Source: Unio delphinus
Lineage: Eukaryota; Mollusca; Bivalvia; Unionida; Unionidae
DNA length: 64,000 nt
Direction of reading: 5' to 3'
Assembly (NCBI GenBank): GCA_029339505.1
Contig: JAQISU010000094.1
Span: forward strand, 2,820,001 to 2,884,000
Shown here: piece after piece, positions 31,190 through 39,968 of the stretch
Position numbering within the stretch: position 1 is the first letter of the stretch
How the letters are laid out: every line of letters starts with the position of its first letter
The notes under the pieces: model-generated
Seen by the model: only the letters and a program-made list of their open reading frames with translations
Database searches by the model: none
Told to the model about the DNA's origin: nothing
Made by a program: the position numbers and the translations under genes

Positions 31190-31425
31190 TTGTGGTTTTG
31201 TAGTTGAACGCCGTTTATCAGCGCAAGATAGGCTATGTATGGCGGTCAGTGTAACTCTTGGAGGAAGAACCTGGGAAAACCCTTGCAAGAACAACTAATC
31301 CACGGGATAGCTTCCGGCAGTTTACTAGCATATGCACATTGGCCTAGACTCGAACCAAGGTGGTCAAAGGTGAGATGACAGTGATAGCTTTAGACCACGT
31401 GGTCACCTGAGGAATACTTGTTCAA
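31190..31425 (-). repeat. tRNA-derived SINE, copy 2
   Basis: On the minus strand: tRNA-like head with GGTTCGAGTC at about 31350, middle with TTTTCCCAGGTTCTTCCTCC, CCGCCATACATAGCC and a GGCGTTCAAC tail. Same order as the SINE at 4480-4790. Confidence 0.75.
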
Positions 31426-31429
31426 ATAA

Positions 31430-32425
31430 GAAATGATCTCAGAATAAAAATAAAGACAATCAAACAGAATTATTACAGAAAACTATCGACATTAATTTAA
31501 GAAAAAGTTAAATATCCCCTCATTTGTGACGGTAATGGCTTGATATTGTAGCTATCTATCTACGTTTCATACTCCAGAATTCCAGGATTGTAATAATTGG
31601 AAGTTAGACGCAAAGATCAGGCTTAGAAAACCATCTGCCCAGAAAGTACAGGGAGTTGATTATAGGGACTTTTGTGACAATACCATATTCCCTATTATCT
31701 TTAAAAGAGATTAAATTCATAATGACACTGAATGTCTTTTTTTTTGCATTTTACATTACAAAAAATTGTACAGAAAAAAACGAAAGTACAAAATGAACGG
31801 TTTGTCAAAACTGAAAGCTTGACATTATATTCAATCATGATATATATAACATCAGTCCTAATAGGCAGTACAGACTACAACTGTTCTCTGTTGAAAGCGC
31901 AAAAGCCTTATCCTAAAATAGTTTGCATGAAGCAAAGAAGCATATTTAATATGATCATATAAGAGTCAATGTGCTGCGATGGAACAACCGCTTTTCACCG
32001 AATAGGAAAGTGAAATCGTGCTATAAGTGTGTTTCGTTTTTTTCTGTTTCAAGGTATCTACAATCTCATTTTTTTTTTAAAAACCACATATGATACGAAC
32101 ATTTGCAGTGAATAAAGTTTCCGATGCGTTCTTGCAGTTATATAAAAGACAATCGAAAAATGTTTTATCTATTTTATTACAAACTTGAACGATCGTACGG
32201 TCAGAAATACAAATATTTTAAAATGTCTATAAATCAAAGCAAGTTTGGTTTGGTCCTTTTTTCTTTTTTTGCATCGTCACAATACTCAATCAGACATGAA
32301 GTATTTGTCCTTTCATAGGCATTAGTATTTTAGCCTCAGTTTTAGTTTATTCTCAGGATCTATCACTATATTTTTCTTACATTTTGGTAACCACTATTGT
32401 CCAAAGTAAAAGTTAACAGACATAT
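31430..32425. other. Non-coding host sequence
   Basis: AT-rich; small frames (for example 31732-31962 and 32124-32318) show no domain and no splice context. Confidence 0.5.
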
Positions 32426-32429
32426 AAAA

Positions 32430-32876
32430 ACGATAGCATTAGAACATTATAGAACTCTGTCTCATTTATATTTAATACAAACAATTAGTCAATTAGCCTT
32501 AGAACATTATAGAACACTGTCTCATTTATATTTAATACAAACAATTAGTCAATTAGCGTTAGAACATTATAGAACTCTGTCTCAATTAGAATAATACAAA
32601 CAATTAGTCAATTAGCATTAGAACATTATAGAACTCTGTCTCAATTTGAATAATGCAAACAATTAGTCAATGAGCGTTAGAACATTATAGAACTCTGTCT
32701 CAATTAGAATAATACAAACAATTAGTCAATTAGCGTTAGAACATTATAGAACTCTGTCTCAATTAGAATAATACAAACAATTAGTCAATTAGCGTTAGAA
32801 CATTATAGAACTCTGGGTCAATTAGAATAATACAAACAATTAGTCAATTAGCGTTAGAACATTATAGAACTCTGTC
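32430..32876. repeat. 59-60-bp host tandem repeat, target of Element 2
   Basis: About 7.5 units of GTTAGAACATTATAGAACTC followed by TGTCTCAATTAGAATAATAC and AAACAATTAGTCAATTAGC. Each unit contains TCTGTC, the target site. The array resumes right after the element at 53599 for part of a unit, so Element 2 inserted inside it. Confidence 0.92.
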
Positions 32877-33219
32877 AGTAGTGTATGGGGATACTCTAGC
32901 GTCAATGGGAAAATCCTATGTAAAACAGCTTGGGAACATCTAGCGTCAAGGGGAATTTAACATGGTGGGGACTATCTAGCGTCAAGGGAAATTTAACATG
33001 GTGGGACTATCTAGCGTCAAGGGGAATTGAACATGGTGGGACTATCTAGCGTCAAGGGGAATTGAACATTGTGGGTCTATCTAGCGTCAAGGGGAATTGA
33101 ACATTGTGGGACTATATAGCGTCAAGGGAAATATAACATGGGAAATAAAACAAGGAAAAAAGGGGTGGCAATGAAAGCTACTATCTTTTCGAGACTTATG
33201 AGTGGCCCTGAAAAGAGCC
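32877..33219 (+). repeat. Element 2 left TIR with seven internal 35-bp repeats
   Basis: Matches 53256-53598 inverted. From about 32896 to 33140 it consists of seven tandem units of 35-44 bp, each starting CTAGCGTCAAGGGGAATT and ending near GGTGGGACTAT. The innermost part (33160-33219) holds the histone-type stem-loop. Confidence 0.93.
33204..33219 (-). terminator. Histone-type 3' stem-loop downstream of the 190-aa gene
   Basis: On the minus strand GGCTCTTTTCAGGGCC folds into a 6-bp stem with a TTTC loop, flanked by CCAAA 5' and ACTCA 3'. GAAAAGA follows 13 nt downstream. This is almost the canonical replication-dependent histone mRNA 3' end. It lies about 20 nt past the stop at 33240. Confidence 0.85.
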
Positions 33220-33239
33220 TTTGGATATTTCTTCTTCTT

Positions 33240-33812
33240 TTATTTTCTGCCATTGTTCCACCACCTTTTGATTTTACCAATGATTCCCGTTTTCTTATTC
33301 TTTTCTTCGTCGGGAATCCAGTCGGGATGTCCCATAGCTCTAAACTTTTCCTGAACTCTCATCCATCTTAGATTGAGTAGATCAAAGTCCTCTTTTGTCT
33401 TTTTGTTCTTTTTTTCCTTTCTCTCCTTAGACCAGTTTTCTTTAATCTGGATCACCTGTTCTTCCATCACCATTCTCATCATTGCTTCTGCTTTCTTTAG
33501 CCTGTCTAGACCCCACTTCACATATTCCCACTCTATCAGATGTAATGTTTCTTCTAGAAAACACCTGACTTTGATGACATGATCAAGTGCTTGCTTCAAG
33601 TCCCCTATTCTTATATATTTTCTTTTAATACGTCTTCTTAATTTCTGGTCTTCCTCCTCTATCATACCTTCTAATAAATCTCTTGCTAATTTCAGTTGGC
33701 TTACAAAGCCATGGTTACTCTGAAATTCTTCCTCAAGTCTTTCCACTTGATATTCTGCATCAAGGATCCCAAACCAGCTGTCTCGGAGTTTGATAAACAA
33801 TTCAAAATTCAT
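33240..33812 (-). CDS. Coiled-coil accessory protein A (unknown)
   Basis: 190 aa from the ATG at 33812. A longer frame to 33914 exists, but its extra codons are the promoter (TATA at about 33857-33866), so the downstream start is preferred. Almost entirely helical and highly charged (VERLEEEFQSNHGFVSQLKL, KENWSKERKEKKNKKTKEDF), ending in KIKRWWNNGRK. It is first of three left-end accessory genes with matching promoter and 3' end. No enzyme motif. It may act as a regulator or interaction scaffold, but function is unknown. Confidence 0.7.
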   Translation of the reverse strand: MNFELFIKLRDSWFGILDAEYQVERLEEEFQSNHGFVSQLKLARDLLEGMIEEEDQKLRRRIKRKYIRIGDLKQALDHVIKVRCFLEETLHLIEWEYVKWGLDRLKKAEAMMRMVMEEQVIQIKENWSKERKEKKNKKTKEDFDLLNLRWMRVQEKFRAMGHPDWIPDEEKNKKTGIIGKIKRWWNNGRK

Positions 33813-33856
33813 CTTGATGTGTTCAAAATTGAATGGCTCCAAGGACCGACGATTGC

Positions 33857-33899
33857 GTATATATATCTTAAGCACGGACGTGAAAGTAATCACCCCCCT
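33857..33899 (-). promoter_or_regulatory. TATA box and shared upstream element, accessory gene A
   Basis: Minus strand: GGGGTGATTACTTTCACGTC, then CGTGCTTAAG and TATATATACG, 45 bp ahead of the ATG. The same order occurs at 34949-34990 and 35868-35908. Confidence 0.7.
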
Positions 33900-33924
33900 A
33901 CATTCACTTGTCATATTAGATACT

Positions 33925-34108
33925 ATTCACAAATCCTACTATATACTATCCAAAATCACACCCTATACTAACCACACACACGGGGAAGCAGCCAAAACAC
34001 ACCCTATCATATACTATCCAAAATCACACCCTATACTAACCACACACACGGGGAAGCAGCCAAAAACAAACCATACTATATACTATCCAAAACACACCCT
34101 ATACTAAC

Positions 34109-34139
<31 letters not shown>

Positions 34140-34285
34140 GGAAGCAGCCAAAAACACACCCTATTATATACTATCCAAAATCACACCCTATACTAACCAC
34201 ACACACACACACACACACACACGGGGAAGCAGCCAAAACAAACCCTACTATATACTATCCAAAATCACACCCTATACCATCTAAA
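33925..34285. repeat. Tandem repeat with variable (CA)n, upstream of accessory gene A
   Basis: Four to five units built from ATACTATCCAAAATCACACC, CTATACTAACCACACACAC (variable CA length) and GGGGAAGCAGCCAAAA. Non-coding; lies between accessory genes A and B. Confidence 0.85.
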
Positions 34286-34368
34286 TAGAGTCAGTGTTTA
34301 TAATCACACTACTCCTCTCTCACACCCATTGGCAATTGACATAGTATTTCTTTTCTTGTTATTTGTGT

Positions 34369-34384
34369 AGCCCTGAGAAGGACT
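34369..34384 (-). terminator. Histone-type 3' stem-loop downstream of accessory gene B
   Basis: Minus strand AGTCCTTCTCAGGGCT: 6-bp stem (one G-U pair), TCTC loop, AAAAAC 5' flank, ACACA 3' flank, GAAAAGA 13 nt further. About 28 nt past the stop at 34412. A conserved block (ATACTATGTCAATTGCC) follows, shared with the copy at 52089. Confidence 0.82.
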
Positions 34385-34411
34385 GTTTTTAAAACTTCAA
34401 ATTGCACCTGG

Positions 34412-34900
34412 TTAATGCTGGCATCTCCCAGGTCTAGCCCCACACACACATCTCCTACTCCAATCATTCTCCCAATTCACTCTTGTGATTGGGAGTGCAG
34501 AGGGAGAATGAGTGGCTTCACTATCCCAATCTTCTGTTTGAGGGATAGTGAAAGCCTCTTCATATCTTCGCCTATTCCGCAACTGTCGTTGTTGCGGCTG
34601 AGGCTGTGGTTGTTGCGGCTGAGGTTGTGTTTGTTGCGGTGGGGCTTGTGTCTGTAGTGGACGAACTGGTTCTGGTGGTGAAGGCGTCCTCACCATAGGA
34701 GTAACTTGACTTGTTTGTCTCATCATACGGTGAGGCAAGATAGGTCTTCTCTTCTCCTCCTCTTCTTTCCTTTTTCTTTCCTCCTCTTCTTTTTCAATCC
34801 TAGTCTGTTCTTCTAAGGCCTCCATTGCCAGTTCGTCCAGGAGGCGCCTCGCATTCTCCAAGTGCATCTGAAGCTCTCTTAGCTTTTGAACTCTACTCAT
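34412..34900 (-). CDS. Coiled-coil, Pro/Gln-rich accessory protein B (unknown)
   Basis: 162 aa from ATG at 34900 (the longer frame to 35002 reads through the promoter). Residues 1-55 form a coiled coil (KLRELQMHLENARRLLDELA, then KEEEERKRKEEEEKRRP). The middle is Pro/Gln-rich (PPQQTQPQPQQPQPQPQQRQ), and the C-terminus has four cysteines/histidine (RRCVCGARPGRCQH), possibly metal-binding. The start resembles protein C (SRLAKLNEAY), so B and C look like paralogues. A proline/glutamine-rich tail would suit a transcription regulator, but this is inference. Confidence 0.65.
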   Translation of the reverse strand: MSRVQKLRELQMHLENARRLLDELAMEALEEQTRIEKEEEERKRKEEEEKRRPILPHRMMRQTSQVTPMVRTPSPPEPVRPLQTQAPPQQTQPQPQQPQPQPQQRQLRNRRRYEEAFTIPQTEDWDSEATHSPSALPITRVNWENDWSRRCVCGARPGRCQH

Positions 34901-34948
34901 CTTTTGTGTTGATGCGTCAACGATAGGTAGCCAGACTGACGAGTGCTT

Positions 34949-34990
34949 TTTTATATATAGTTCAAGCGCGGACGTGATGGAAAACACCCC
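34949..34990 (-). promoter_or_regulatory. TATA box and shared upstream element, accessory gene B
   Basis: Minus strand: GGGGTGTTTTCCATCACGTC, CGCGCTTGAAC, TATATATAAAAAA, then a likely start region (TCAGTCTGG) and the ATG at 34900. The upstream half is identical to that of gene C. Confidence 0.75.
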
Positions 34991-35032
34991 TTTACGTTCC
35001 AAAAACTTACAGTATCCCTATCATTACCAAAA

Positions 35033-35215
35033 CACGCGGACGTGATGGAAAACACCCCTAGATCCAAGAAACTTACATTATCCCTATCATTACCAAAAAA
35101 ACAAAACACGCGGACTTAAAAGAAAACACCCCTTTACGTTCCAAAAAACTTACATTATCCCTATCATTACCAAAAAAACAAAACACGCGGACTTAAAAGA
35201 AAACACCCCACACTT
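35033..35215. promoter_or_regulatory. Three further copies of the upstream element in ~75-bp tandem repeats
   Basis: The motif GGGGTGTTTTC..CGTCCGCG (minus strand) recurs at about 35033-35059, 35106-35131 and 35183-35209, without TATA boxes, separated by repeats of ACTTACATTATCCCTATCATT. This looks like an enhancer-like array or decayed duplicated promoters between genes B and C. Confidence 0.65.
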
Positions 35216-35398
35216 TTATACTTGGCTCCTATTAATTATACATTGAACAAGTTATTTTGAAAAAATACGTTGTGCTTATAGACGCACTTCAAAACAAAAG
35301 TTAAAAGAGACAGTGATTATAGACTCACTTCTATTTTTTTCTAACTTCCTCACACCATAAGCAAATTGAATAATTAATTCTTTTCGAGAATATTGGGT

Positions 35399-35414
35399 AG
35401 CCCTGAAAAGGGCT
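35399..35414 (-). terminator. Histone-type 3' stem-loop downstream of accessory gene C
   Basis: Minus strand AGCCCTTTTCAGGGCT: perfect 6-bp stem, TTTC loop, ACCCA 3' flank exactly as in histone mRNAs, GAAAAGA 13 nt further. About 42 nt past the stop at 35456. Confidence 0.85.
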
Positions 35415-35455
35415 GTTTTTTTGTGTTTGTGTGTACGAGGAAGGATGACAATCTT

Positions 35456-35815
35456 TTATCGTCTAAGATTGCGTCCTCGTTTGGCTACACGATAGGGTCT
35501 GCTTCTTCGGAAAGAGAAAGAGAACTCTTTCGTGTCCACACGACAGTCGACAAAACTTCTGTCTGGTTCCTGCTGCTGTTGCTGATGCTGCTGATGCTGT
35601 TCTCTCTGCTCTCTCTGCTGCTTTTGAAGTCGATACTTCTCAGTCCATTCTTCTTTCTCTTTTTGAATTTCCTCTCTGAAGAGTTCTTCTATGAGGTCTT
35701 CCGTTACTTGTAGCATTCTTACATTCTCAATCTCTTCAGGCTTTGGCATCAGATTGTGTCTGATACGATGCAGAGTGACATAAGCTTCGTTCAGCTTAGC
35801 TAGTCTTGAGCACAT
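35456..35815 (-). CDS. Coiled-coil, Gln-rich accessory protein C (unknown)
   Basis: 119 aa from ATG at 35815, ahead of which lie the TATA box and upstream element. The N-terminal half is helical (MCSRLAKLNEAYVTLHRIRH), then a coiled coil and a glutamine-rich run (QQREQREQHQQHQQQQQ), ending in a strongly basic tail (FRRSRPYRVAKRGRNLRR) that could be a nuclear localisation or nucleic-acid-binding region. Paralogous in layout to gene B. Function unknown. Confidence 0.65.
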   Translation of the reverse strand: MCSRLAKLNEAYVTLHRIRHNLMPKPEEIENVRMLQVTEDLIEELFREEIQKEKEEWTEKYRLQKQQREQREQHQQHQQQQQEPDRSFVDCRVDTKEFSFSFRRSRPYRVAKRGRNLRR

Positions 35816-35867
35816 CTTCGTAGGAGGATGAGTCAAACAATGGATGGCCAGACTGGAGACTACCCCT

Positions 35868-35908
35868 GCTTTATATGGTTCAAGCGCGGACGTGATGGAA
35901 AACACCCC
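35868..35908 (-). promoter_or_regulatory. TATA box and shared upstream element, accessory gene C
   Basis: Minus strand: GGGGTGTTTTCCATCACGTC, CGCGCTTGAAC, CATATAAAGC, then TCCAGTCTGGCC near the expected transcription start, and ATG at 35815. Confidence 0.75.
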
Positions 35909-36033
35909 TCTGCGGTTTAGGGTTTTGAAACGTTTAGATAGTTTGATGTGAGGGATAGAAAGAAAAGTCAAAGAGCATTTATATGAATACAAATGTAAAA
36001 CAAACGACAGACGCCTTGGTTTTCAAAACACAA

Positions 36034-36039
36034 CATTTT
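36034..36039 (-). terminator. Poly(A) signal AATAAA for the protease-end transcripts
   Basis: Minus strand GAATAAAAATG about 80 nt past the protease stop. It shows that the structural block uses ordinary polyadenylation rather than the histone-type end. Confidence 0.6.
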
Positions 36040-36121
36040 TATTCAAATAACAAACATTATTTCAAAGAACAAACATTATTTCAAAGAAAAAACATTTTTT
36101 TTCTTCCATAACACCAATACA

Positions 36122-36679
36122 TTATCTTTGACATGGTTGACAACGTTGTGAATTAAATTGAGATTTCCACTGTTGGAAATCATTGGGCGATTGATGTACA
36201 CTACGTTTCCTAGCTAAAGACAACAGATAACCATAATGGTCACAAAACCATCGATCGACTTTGTCATCGTTTCGAGACGAATGACGATCAAAATAAGTCA
36301 CTAAATGTTCTAAAGAATATCCAAGACTGCGATGATGTAGATAATAGATACAATATTGTCCACACACCATAGAATCTGTGCTTTGTAATTTCACATTATT
36401 GAATCGTGTCGTCTGAGCATTTCTTCTCATAAAGTCAATGATATCATCTTCGAAAGGAGGCAATCCATACGAATCAAAATACTCCGCACAACCCTTTTGA
36501 GGAAAGTAGACAGCTACCCAGTGAGTTCCTGGAAGATGACTGTCATCTGTGTTGATGACATAAGCTTGATTCTCTTGAGGTTTGCGATGAGGTAGTTCAT
36601 CTTTAGCACACACCACAGGATTCCAAGAAGCAGTGTACGAACTACGGTTCAAAAGATAATAAAGTTCCCAGGTATCCAT
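36122..36679 (-). CDS. Adenain-like cysteine protease
   Basis: 185 aa. Triad of the adenovirus protease fold: H53 (PGTHWVAVYF), D69 (CAEYFDSYGLPPF), oxyanion Q99 (KLQSTD) and C106 (DSMVCGQYCIYYL). Full length for the family, intact. It cleaves virion precursor proteins during maturation. It lies at the 3' end of the minus-strand structural series, next to the CYGC protein. Confidence 0.93.
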   Translation of the reverse strand: MDTWELYYLLNRSSYTASWNPVVCAKDELPHRKPQENQAYVINTDDSHLPGTHWVAVYFPQKGCAEYFDSYGLPPFEDDIIDFMRRNAQTTRFNNVKLQSTDSMVCGQYCIYYLHHRSLGYSLEHLVTYFDRHSSRNDDKVDRWFCDHYGYLLSLARKRSVHQSPNDFQQWKSQFNSQRCQPCQR

Positions 36680-36718
36680 TTTTTGTTTTGTGTCGCCTTG
36701 TGTTTTTCTCTCCTTTCT

Positions 36719-37216
36719 TCACTGGTGATAATAAGTCATCAATTCAATCCAGACTTTTTGTTTGAAACGGTCTGACAAGTAACTGATGGTTTGCTTCGTC
36801 TCTTTACTTTTGGCCAAGAGAGCTTCGATGCGATCGATTTCTCGAGCAAACAATGGAGGAGAGGAATGATCACGTAAGCCTTTATACCACTGAAGTAACA
36901 CGTCTTCTTCGGAGATGAGACTCCAAGCTTCGTTCAGATAATTGTCCAATTTTTCTTCTTGACTCATCATCATACATTTATCGTGTTGAATTTGACTGGG
37001 ATGATCGATTTGACATCCATAACAATCTTTTTTAATCAGGTCCCTCATTGTATCTTCCAAGTGTTGTGCAAAACAAGCCACTAACTGTTGTTCCTGTTCT
37101 GACCATCTGGATTGCATGATCACTACTTCTTCTTTTTGGTCTTGGGGTTCTGCTTTTTCTGTAACCTCCCATTCCATGGATTCTCCACTATTCAAAGAAG
37201 GACAAGGGTCTTCCAT
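36719..37216 (-). CDS. Conserved CxxC-H-H-C protein (unknown)
   Basis: 165 aa. An acidic N-terminus (MEWEVTEKAEPQDQKEEVVI) leads to a helical domain with DCYGCQIDHPSQIQHDKCMM, a likely zinc-binding or structural Cys/His cluster, and a helical C-terminus. Proteins with this cluster recur in animal Polinton-class elements, to my recollection, without known function. It sits directly after the major capsid gene. Confidence 0.65.
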   Translation of the reverse strand: MEDPCPSLNSGESMEWEVTEKAEPQDQKEEVVIMQSRWSEQEQQLVACFAQHLEDTMRDLIKKDCYGCQIDHPSQIQHDKCMMMSQEEKLDNYLNEAWSLISEEDVLLQWYKGLRDHSSPPLFAREIDRIEALLAKSKETKQTISYLSDRFKQKVWIELMTYYHQ

Positions 37217-37221
37217 AATGT

Positions 37222-38562
37222 CTAATAGTCTAGAATGACTTCTCTCAAACTGTTAATTTCTATGGTATTATCGAATTCAGCATACAGAATGATATTCACC
37301 GTTTCGGGAAGAGGTGCTGCAAACTGAAGTTCCACACGCAGTTGCCCAGATTTTATAGGGTGGAAATGTCCCTCGTCGCTGCCTTGGTCTGGAGTGAAAT
37401 CAAAAGCCCACAACGTGTAACCTCTTGCATAGTCGTCGTAGGAAATACCGTGACTGGTGTTGGTTCCTAACTGTCCTGTGGCTTCGTACAGTGACAAGTA
37501 CGACCTCAAGTAATTTTTCTGTTCGCCAAAGTCGGGTTCGAAGGGTCTGGTACACAAAGTTTTGCCATCGCGACTGACTTCAATTTTGGATACTCTGCAG
37601 TGCTTAAACTGGAAAGGATTTTCATCGTGGGCACCATTGAGGGCTGCATTGCTGACGATACCAATGAATAAACGTTTGGGTAACTGTCCTTGGAACAGAT
37701 GATCTTCGATCTTAGATCGGAGTCCAGCGGCAATGGTGAAAGTTTTGACTTCCACGCGTCGTATCGGATACTTGGCTGTCGTTCTGCTCAAAGTGTGACT
37801 GATATCATTTCCCACTTTAGGTAACACTTCCACGCGACGTACGTATAACCTGGCTTCTTGGATAATGGTTTTGTATTCGTTGGCATGAGCCATCAAATGG
37901 AAAGCAGTACTACTTCGATTCAGTCTCAAGCGAATATCTACTCCGTTCAGCAAATACTTCTCTTGAAACCACATGTCCAAATGCAAACGATCGAACAGTT
38001 CTAAACTACGTCCTTGCAAAATTTTCTTTCGACGGTCGTTAAAACCTTCATTGTGAGGATCGGCAGGAGCGCTGCCATCAGCAGCTGCTGCTACGGGCAA
38101 GGCTGTGTCGTTAAACTTATCTGCAGTGTCAGGTTTCCATACCACGCAAGCATCTAGATGAGTGTTCTTGGCTTCTTTTCCGTACGTCAAGAGATTTTCG
38201 AGGTACGCTCGGTAAGGGTAAGTATCCATGCTACTGCTGATCAGTTTGTTATTCATGTACAAATCCACATCGCTGAACAAGGAATGCATGAAATTGTTGA
38301 CAGGAGCTACTCTATCATTGGCTCCTGGATTGGTGTTGTCTGTTTTGCTTACTTTCAGTTTCAAATACAAGTAACTGTTGTTGAGATCGATGTAATCTTC
38401 GGGTTGTCCTTTGATTTCAAACTCGATGGGAGCTGAATCCGTCAAAGAGGAGACGGGATGAAATTCGACCCATTGAGCTTCTTGCATGGTCATCATCGTG
38501 GGTGGCATGGCAAAGAGATCCAGTTCCGACTTGGAACAGGCACAAGATTCTTGGTGCATCAT
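37222..38562 (-). CDS. MCP: Major capsid protein, hexon-like double jelly-roll
   Basis: 446 aa from the ATG pair at 38562 (the frame to 38601 is longer but lacks an upstream promoter). Segments such as DYIDLNNSYLYLKLKVSKTD, VAPVNNFMHSLFSDVDLYMN and SSMDTYPYRAYLENLLTYG are characteristic of Polinton/adintovirus double jelly-roll capsid proteins; VELQFAAPLPETVNIILYAE closes the second barrel. It forms the hexagonal capsomers. Intact. It is flanked by the pVI/X-like gene and the CYGC gene. Confidence 0.93.
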   Translation of the reverse strand: MMHQESCACSKSELDLFAMPPTMMTMQEAQWVEFHPVSSLTDSAPIEFEIKGQPEDYIDLNNSYLYLKLKVSKTDNTNPGANDRVAPVNNFMHSLFSDVDLYMNNKLISSSMDTYPYRAYLENLLTYGKEAKNTHLDACVVWKPDTADKFNDTALPVAAAADGSAPADPHNEGFNDRRKKILQGRSLELFDRLHLDMWFQEKYLLNGVDIRLRLNRSSTAFHLMAHANEYKTIIQEARLYVRRVEVLPKVGNDISHTLSRTTAKYPIRRVEVKTFTIAAGLRSKIEDHLFQGQLPKRLFIGIVSNAALNGAHDENPFQFKHCRVSKIEVSRDGKTLCTRPFEPDFGEQKNYLRSYLSLYEATGQLGTNTSHGISYDDYARGYTLWAFDFTPDQGSDEGHFHPIKSGQLRVELQFAAPLPETVNIILYAEFDNTIEINSLREVILDY

Positions 38563-38590
38563 TTTTTCTTTAGGTTTTTTTTCTTCACTT

Positions 38591-39031
38591 TTAATAATCA
38601 AAAATGTCTAAGTCTCGAGCGGTTCTTTTTTTCTTTGTCTTTCTCACTTTAGAGGTACGGAGACTTTTGAAAGGGTGTCTTCGTCGACGCTTTCTACCTT
38701 GTCCTTGCTGTGTCGTCAGGGAAGTAGGAATGTCAGACGTGGTACCGTTCAGAGCATTTATAGGACTTTCTCGTCGACCCAAAAGCTCTTTACCCGTTTG
38801 AAGCAAGGTATTTTTGCCTGCTCTCAAAAAAGCTTCTTTTGGGTTTTGTTTGTCAATGAGAACATTGTAAAGAAAATCTTTGCCGTGAGTCAATGCGGCA
38901 TCTTTTAAGGTGTGCAATCCTCGTGTCACCATTGGTTTTAAAACAGGGACTACGGAACGAAAGGCTGATTTAAACATATCTCCTAAACCATGTCCTCGTT
39001 GTCGAGTGACTCCTTGGTACACAGGATACAT
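38591..39031 (-). CDS. pVI/X-like basic minor virion protein
   Basis: 146 aa from ATG at 39031. The N-terminus is RGHGLGDMFKSAFRSVVPVL, an amphipathic helix of the type found in membrane-active minor capsid proteins. A helical middle (THGKDFLYNVLIDKQNPKEA) and a strongly basic C-terminus (GRKRRRRHPFKSLRTSKVRK) follow. It corresponds in position and design to the Element 1 protein at 19740-20171. Role in capsid cementing, DNA condensation or membrane disruption is by analogy. Confidence 0.7.
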   Translation of the reverse strand: MYPVYQGVTRQRGHGLGDMFKSAFRSVVPVLKPMVTRGLHTLKDAALTHGKDFLYNVLIDKQNPKEAFLRAGKNTLLQTGKELLGRRESPINALNGTTSDIPTSLTTQQGQGRKRRRRHPFKSLRTSKVRKTKKKRTARDLDIFDY

Positions 39032-39038
39032 CACTTTT

Positions 39039-39968
39039 TCAGTTGTTGGAGAATCGTTTTTGAAAATGGAGTTTCACTGTGACTTTCCCTTTGGTAAATG
39101 GAATATTTTGACCTAGTTCTCCTTTTATAGTAATGTTGACACTGTCGAAATACGACTTACTGACGGGTAAATAATGAGGATGTACAAATTCGCGGTGAAC
39201 GTGATAGGTATTTCCACCTTCCTCGTCAGCGGTAGTAGTATCTACTTTGAAAGGAATGACACGCAGTAACGGTACAGAGGTGTGTCCTACCACATTGTAC
39301 TCCACCACATCGGAGTACACAAACATCAAATTGAGTCCTTGGTTCATTTCTACAGGGGATCGAAAATATTTGGTAAAATCCAAGTTACTGGCTATGCCTG
39401 GTATTTCTTTTTTGTTCGGGAGCATCTTGAGGTCTCCACCTAAGATATCAAACAATTCAGGACAAAAGGTAATGGCTATTATTTTCTTCTCTGAAAATTT
39501 GATCATGAAGCGGCGAGCCGCTTTAATGTACTCAAAGGTAACACTTTCTCTGATTTTGTCCAGGGGTTTACCAAACACAACATTGAACCTGCTTGCAATC
39601 GTAGTCACTAAATGTTGACCGCTAAAATAGTAGCCTGCAGGAATGGTCAACACATGAGTGGACAGTTGTTTAGTTGCGGGTCCATCTGATTTCTTGTTGT
39701 CAATGCCAGTGATGCCTCGTTCATCTAAGGCTTGTTGCAATTGCTTGTCGTACACTTCAACTGTGAAAAAGTTTTGATTTTCGACAATGTTTTTGATTTG
39801 TGTCGGGTGTATTATTTCCACTAAAGCTGCTTCCCAGTGATCATCTTGATCCAAATGCATGGCTTGAGGTAATTTAGACGTGTAACAACACAATGTGTTG
39901 TTAGGAAACACCTCCATGGAACTGTCACTGGGTAACGTTAAGTAAAATTGGTTAATAGTGTTGTTCAT
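39039..39968 (-). CDS. Penton (minor capsid) protein
   Basis: 309 aa. N-terminal FYLTLPSDSSMEVFPNNTLC, then HWEAALVEIIHPTQIKNI, IPAGYYFSGQHLVTTIASRF and a beta-rich C-terminal end (VNITIKGELGQNIPFTKGKV). Single jelly-roll penton proteins of Polinton-class viruses have this size and the G-Y/SY-x-I/SG helix motif. Located between the membrane protein and the pVI/X-like gene. Its ATG overlaps the stop of the upstream gene (ATGA). Intact. Confidence 0.85.
   Translation of the reverse strand: MNNTINQFYLTLPSDSSMEVFPNNTLCCYTSKLPQAMHLDQDDHWEAALVEIIHPTQIKNIVENQNFFTVEVYDKQLQQALDERGITGIDNKKSDGPATKQLSTHVLTIPAGYYFSGQHLVTTIASRFNVVFGKPLDKIRESVTFEYIKAARRFMIKFSEKKIIAITFCPELFDILGGDLKMLPNKKEIPGIASNLDFTKYFRSPVEMNQGLNLMFVYSDVVEYNVVGHTSVPLLRVIPFKVDTTTADEEGGNTYHVHREFVHPHYLPVSKSYFDSVNITIKGELGQNIPFTKGKVTVKLHFQKRFSNN

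Noticed and set aside
32430..33140. CRISPR array
   Set aside because: Tandem repeats here have no unique spacers, and the sequence is eukaryotic.
33240..35992. Conserved N-terminal domain shared by three left-end proteins
   Set aside because: The similarity is the shared promoter and TATA box translated in frame; proper starts are downstream.
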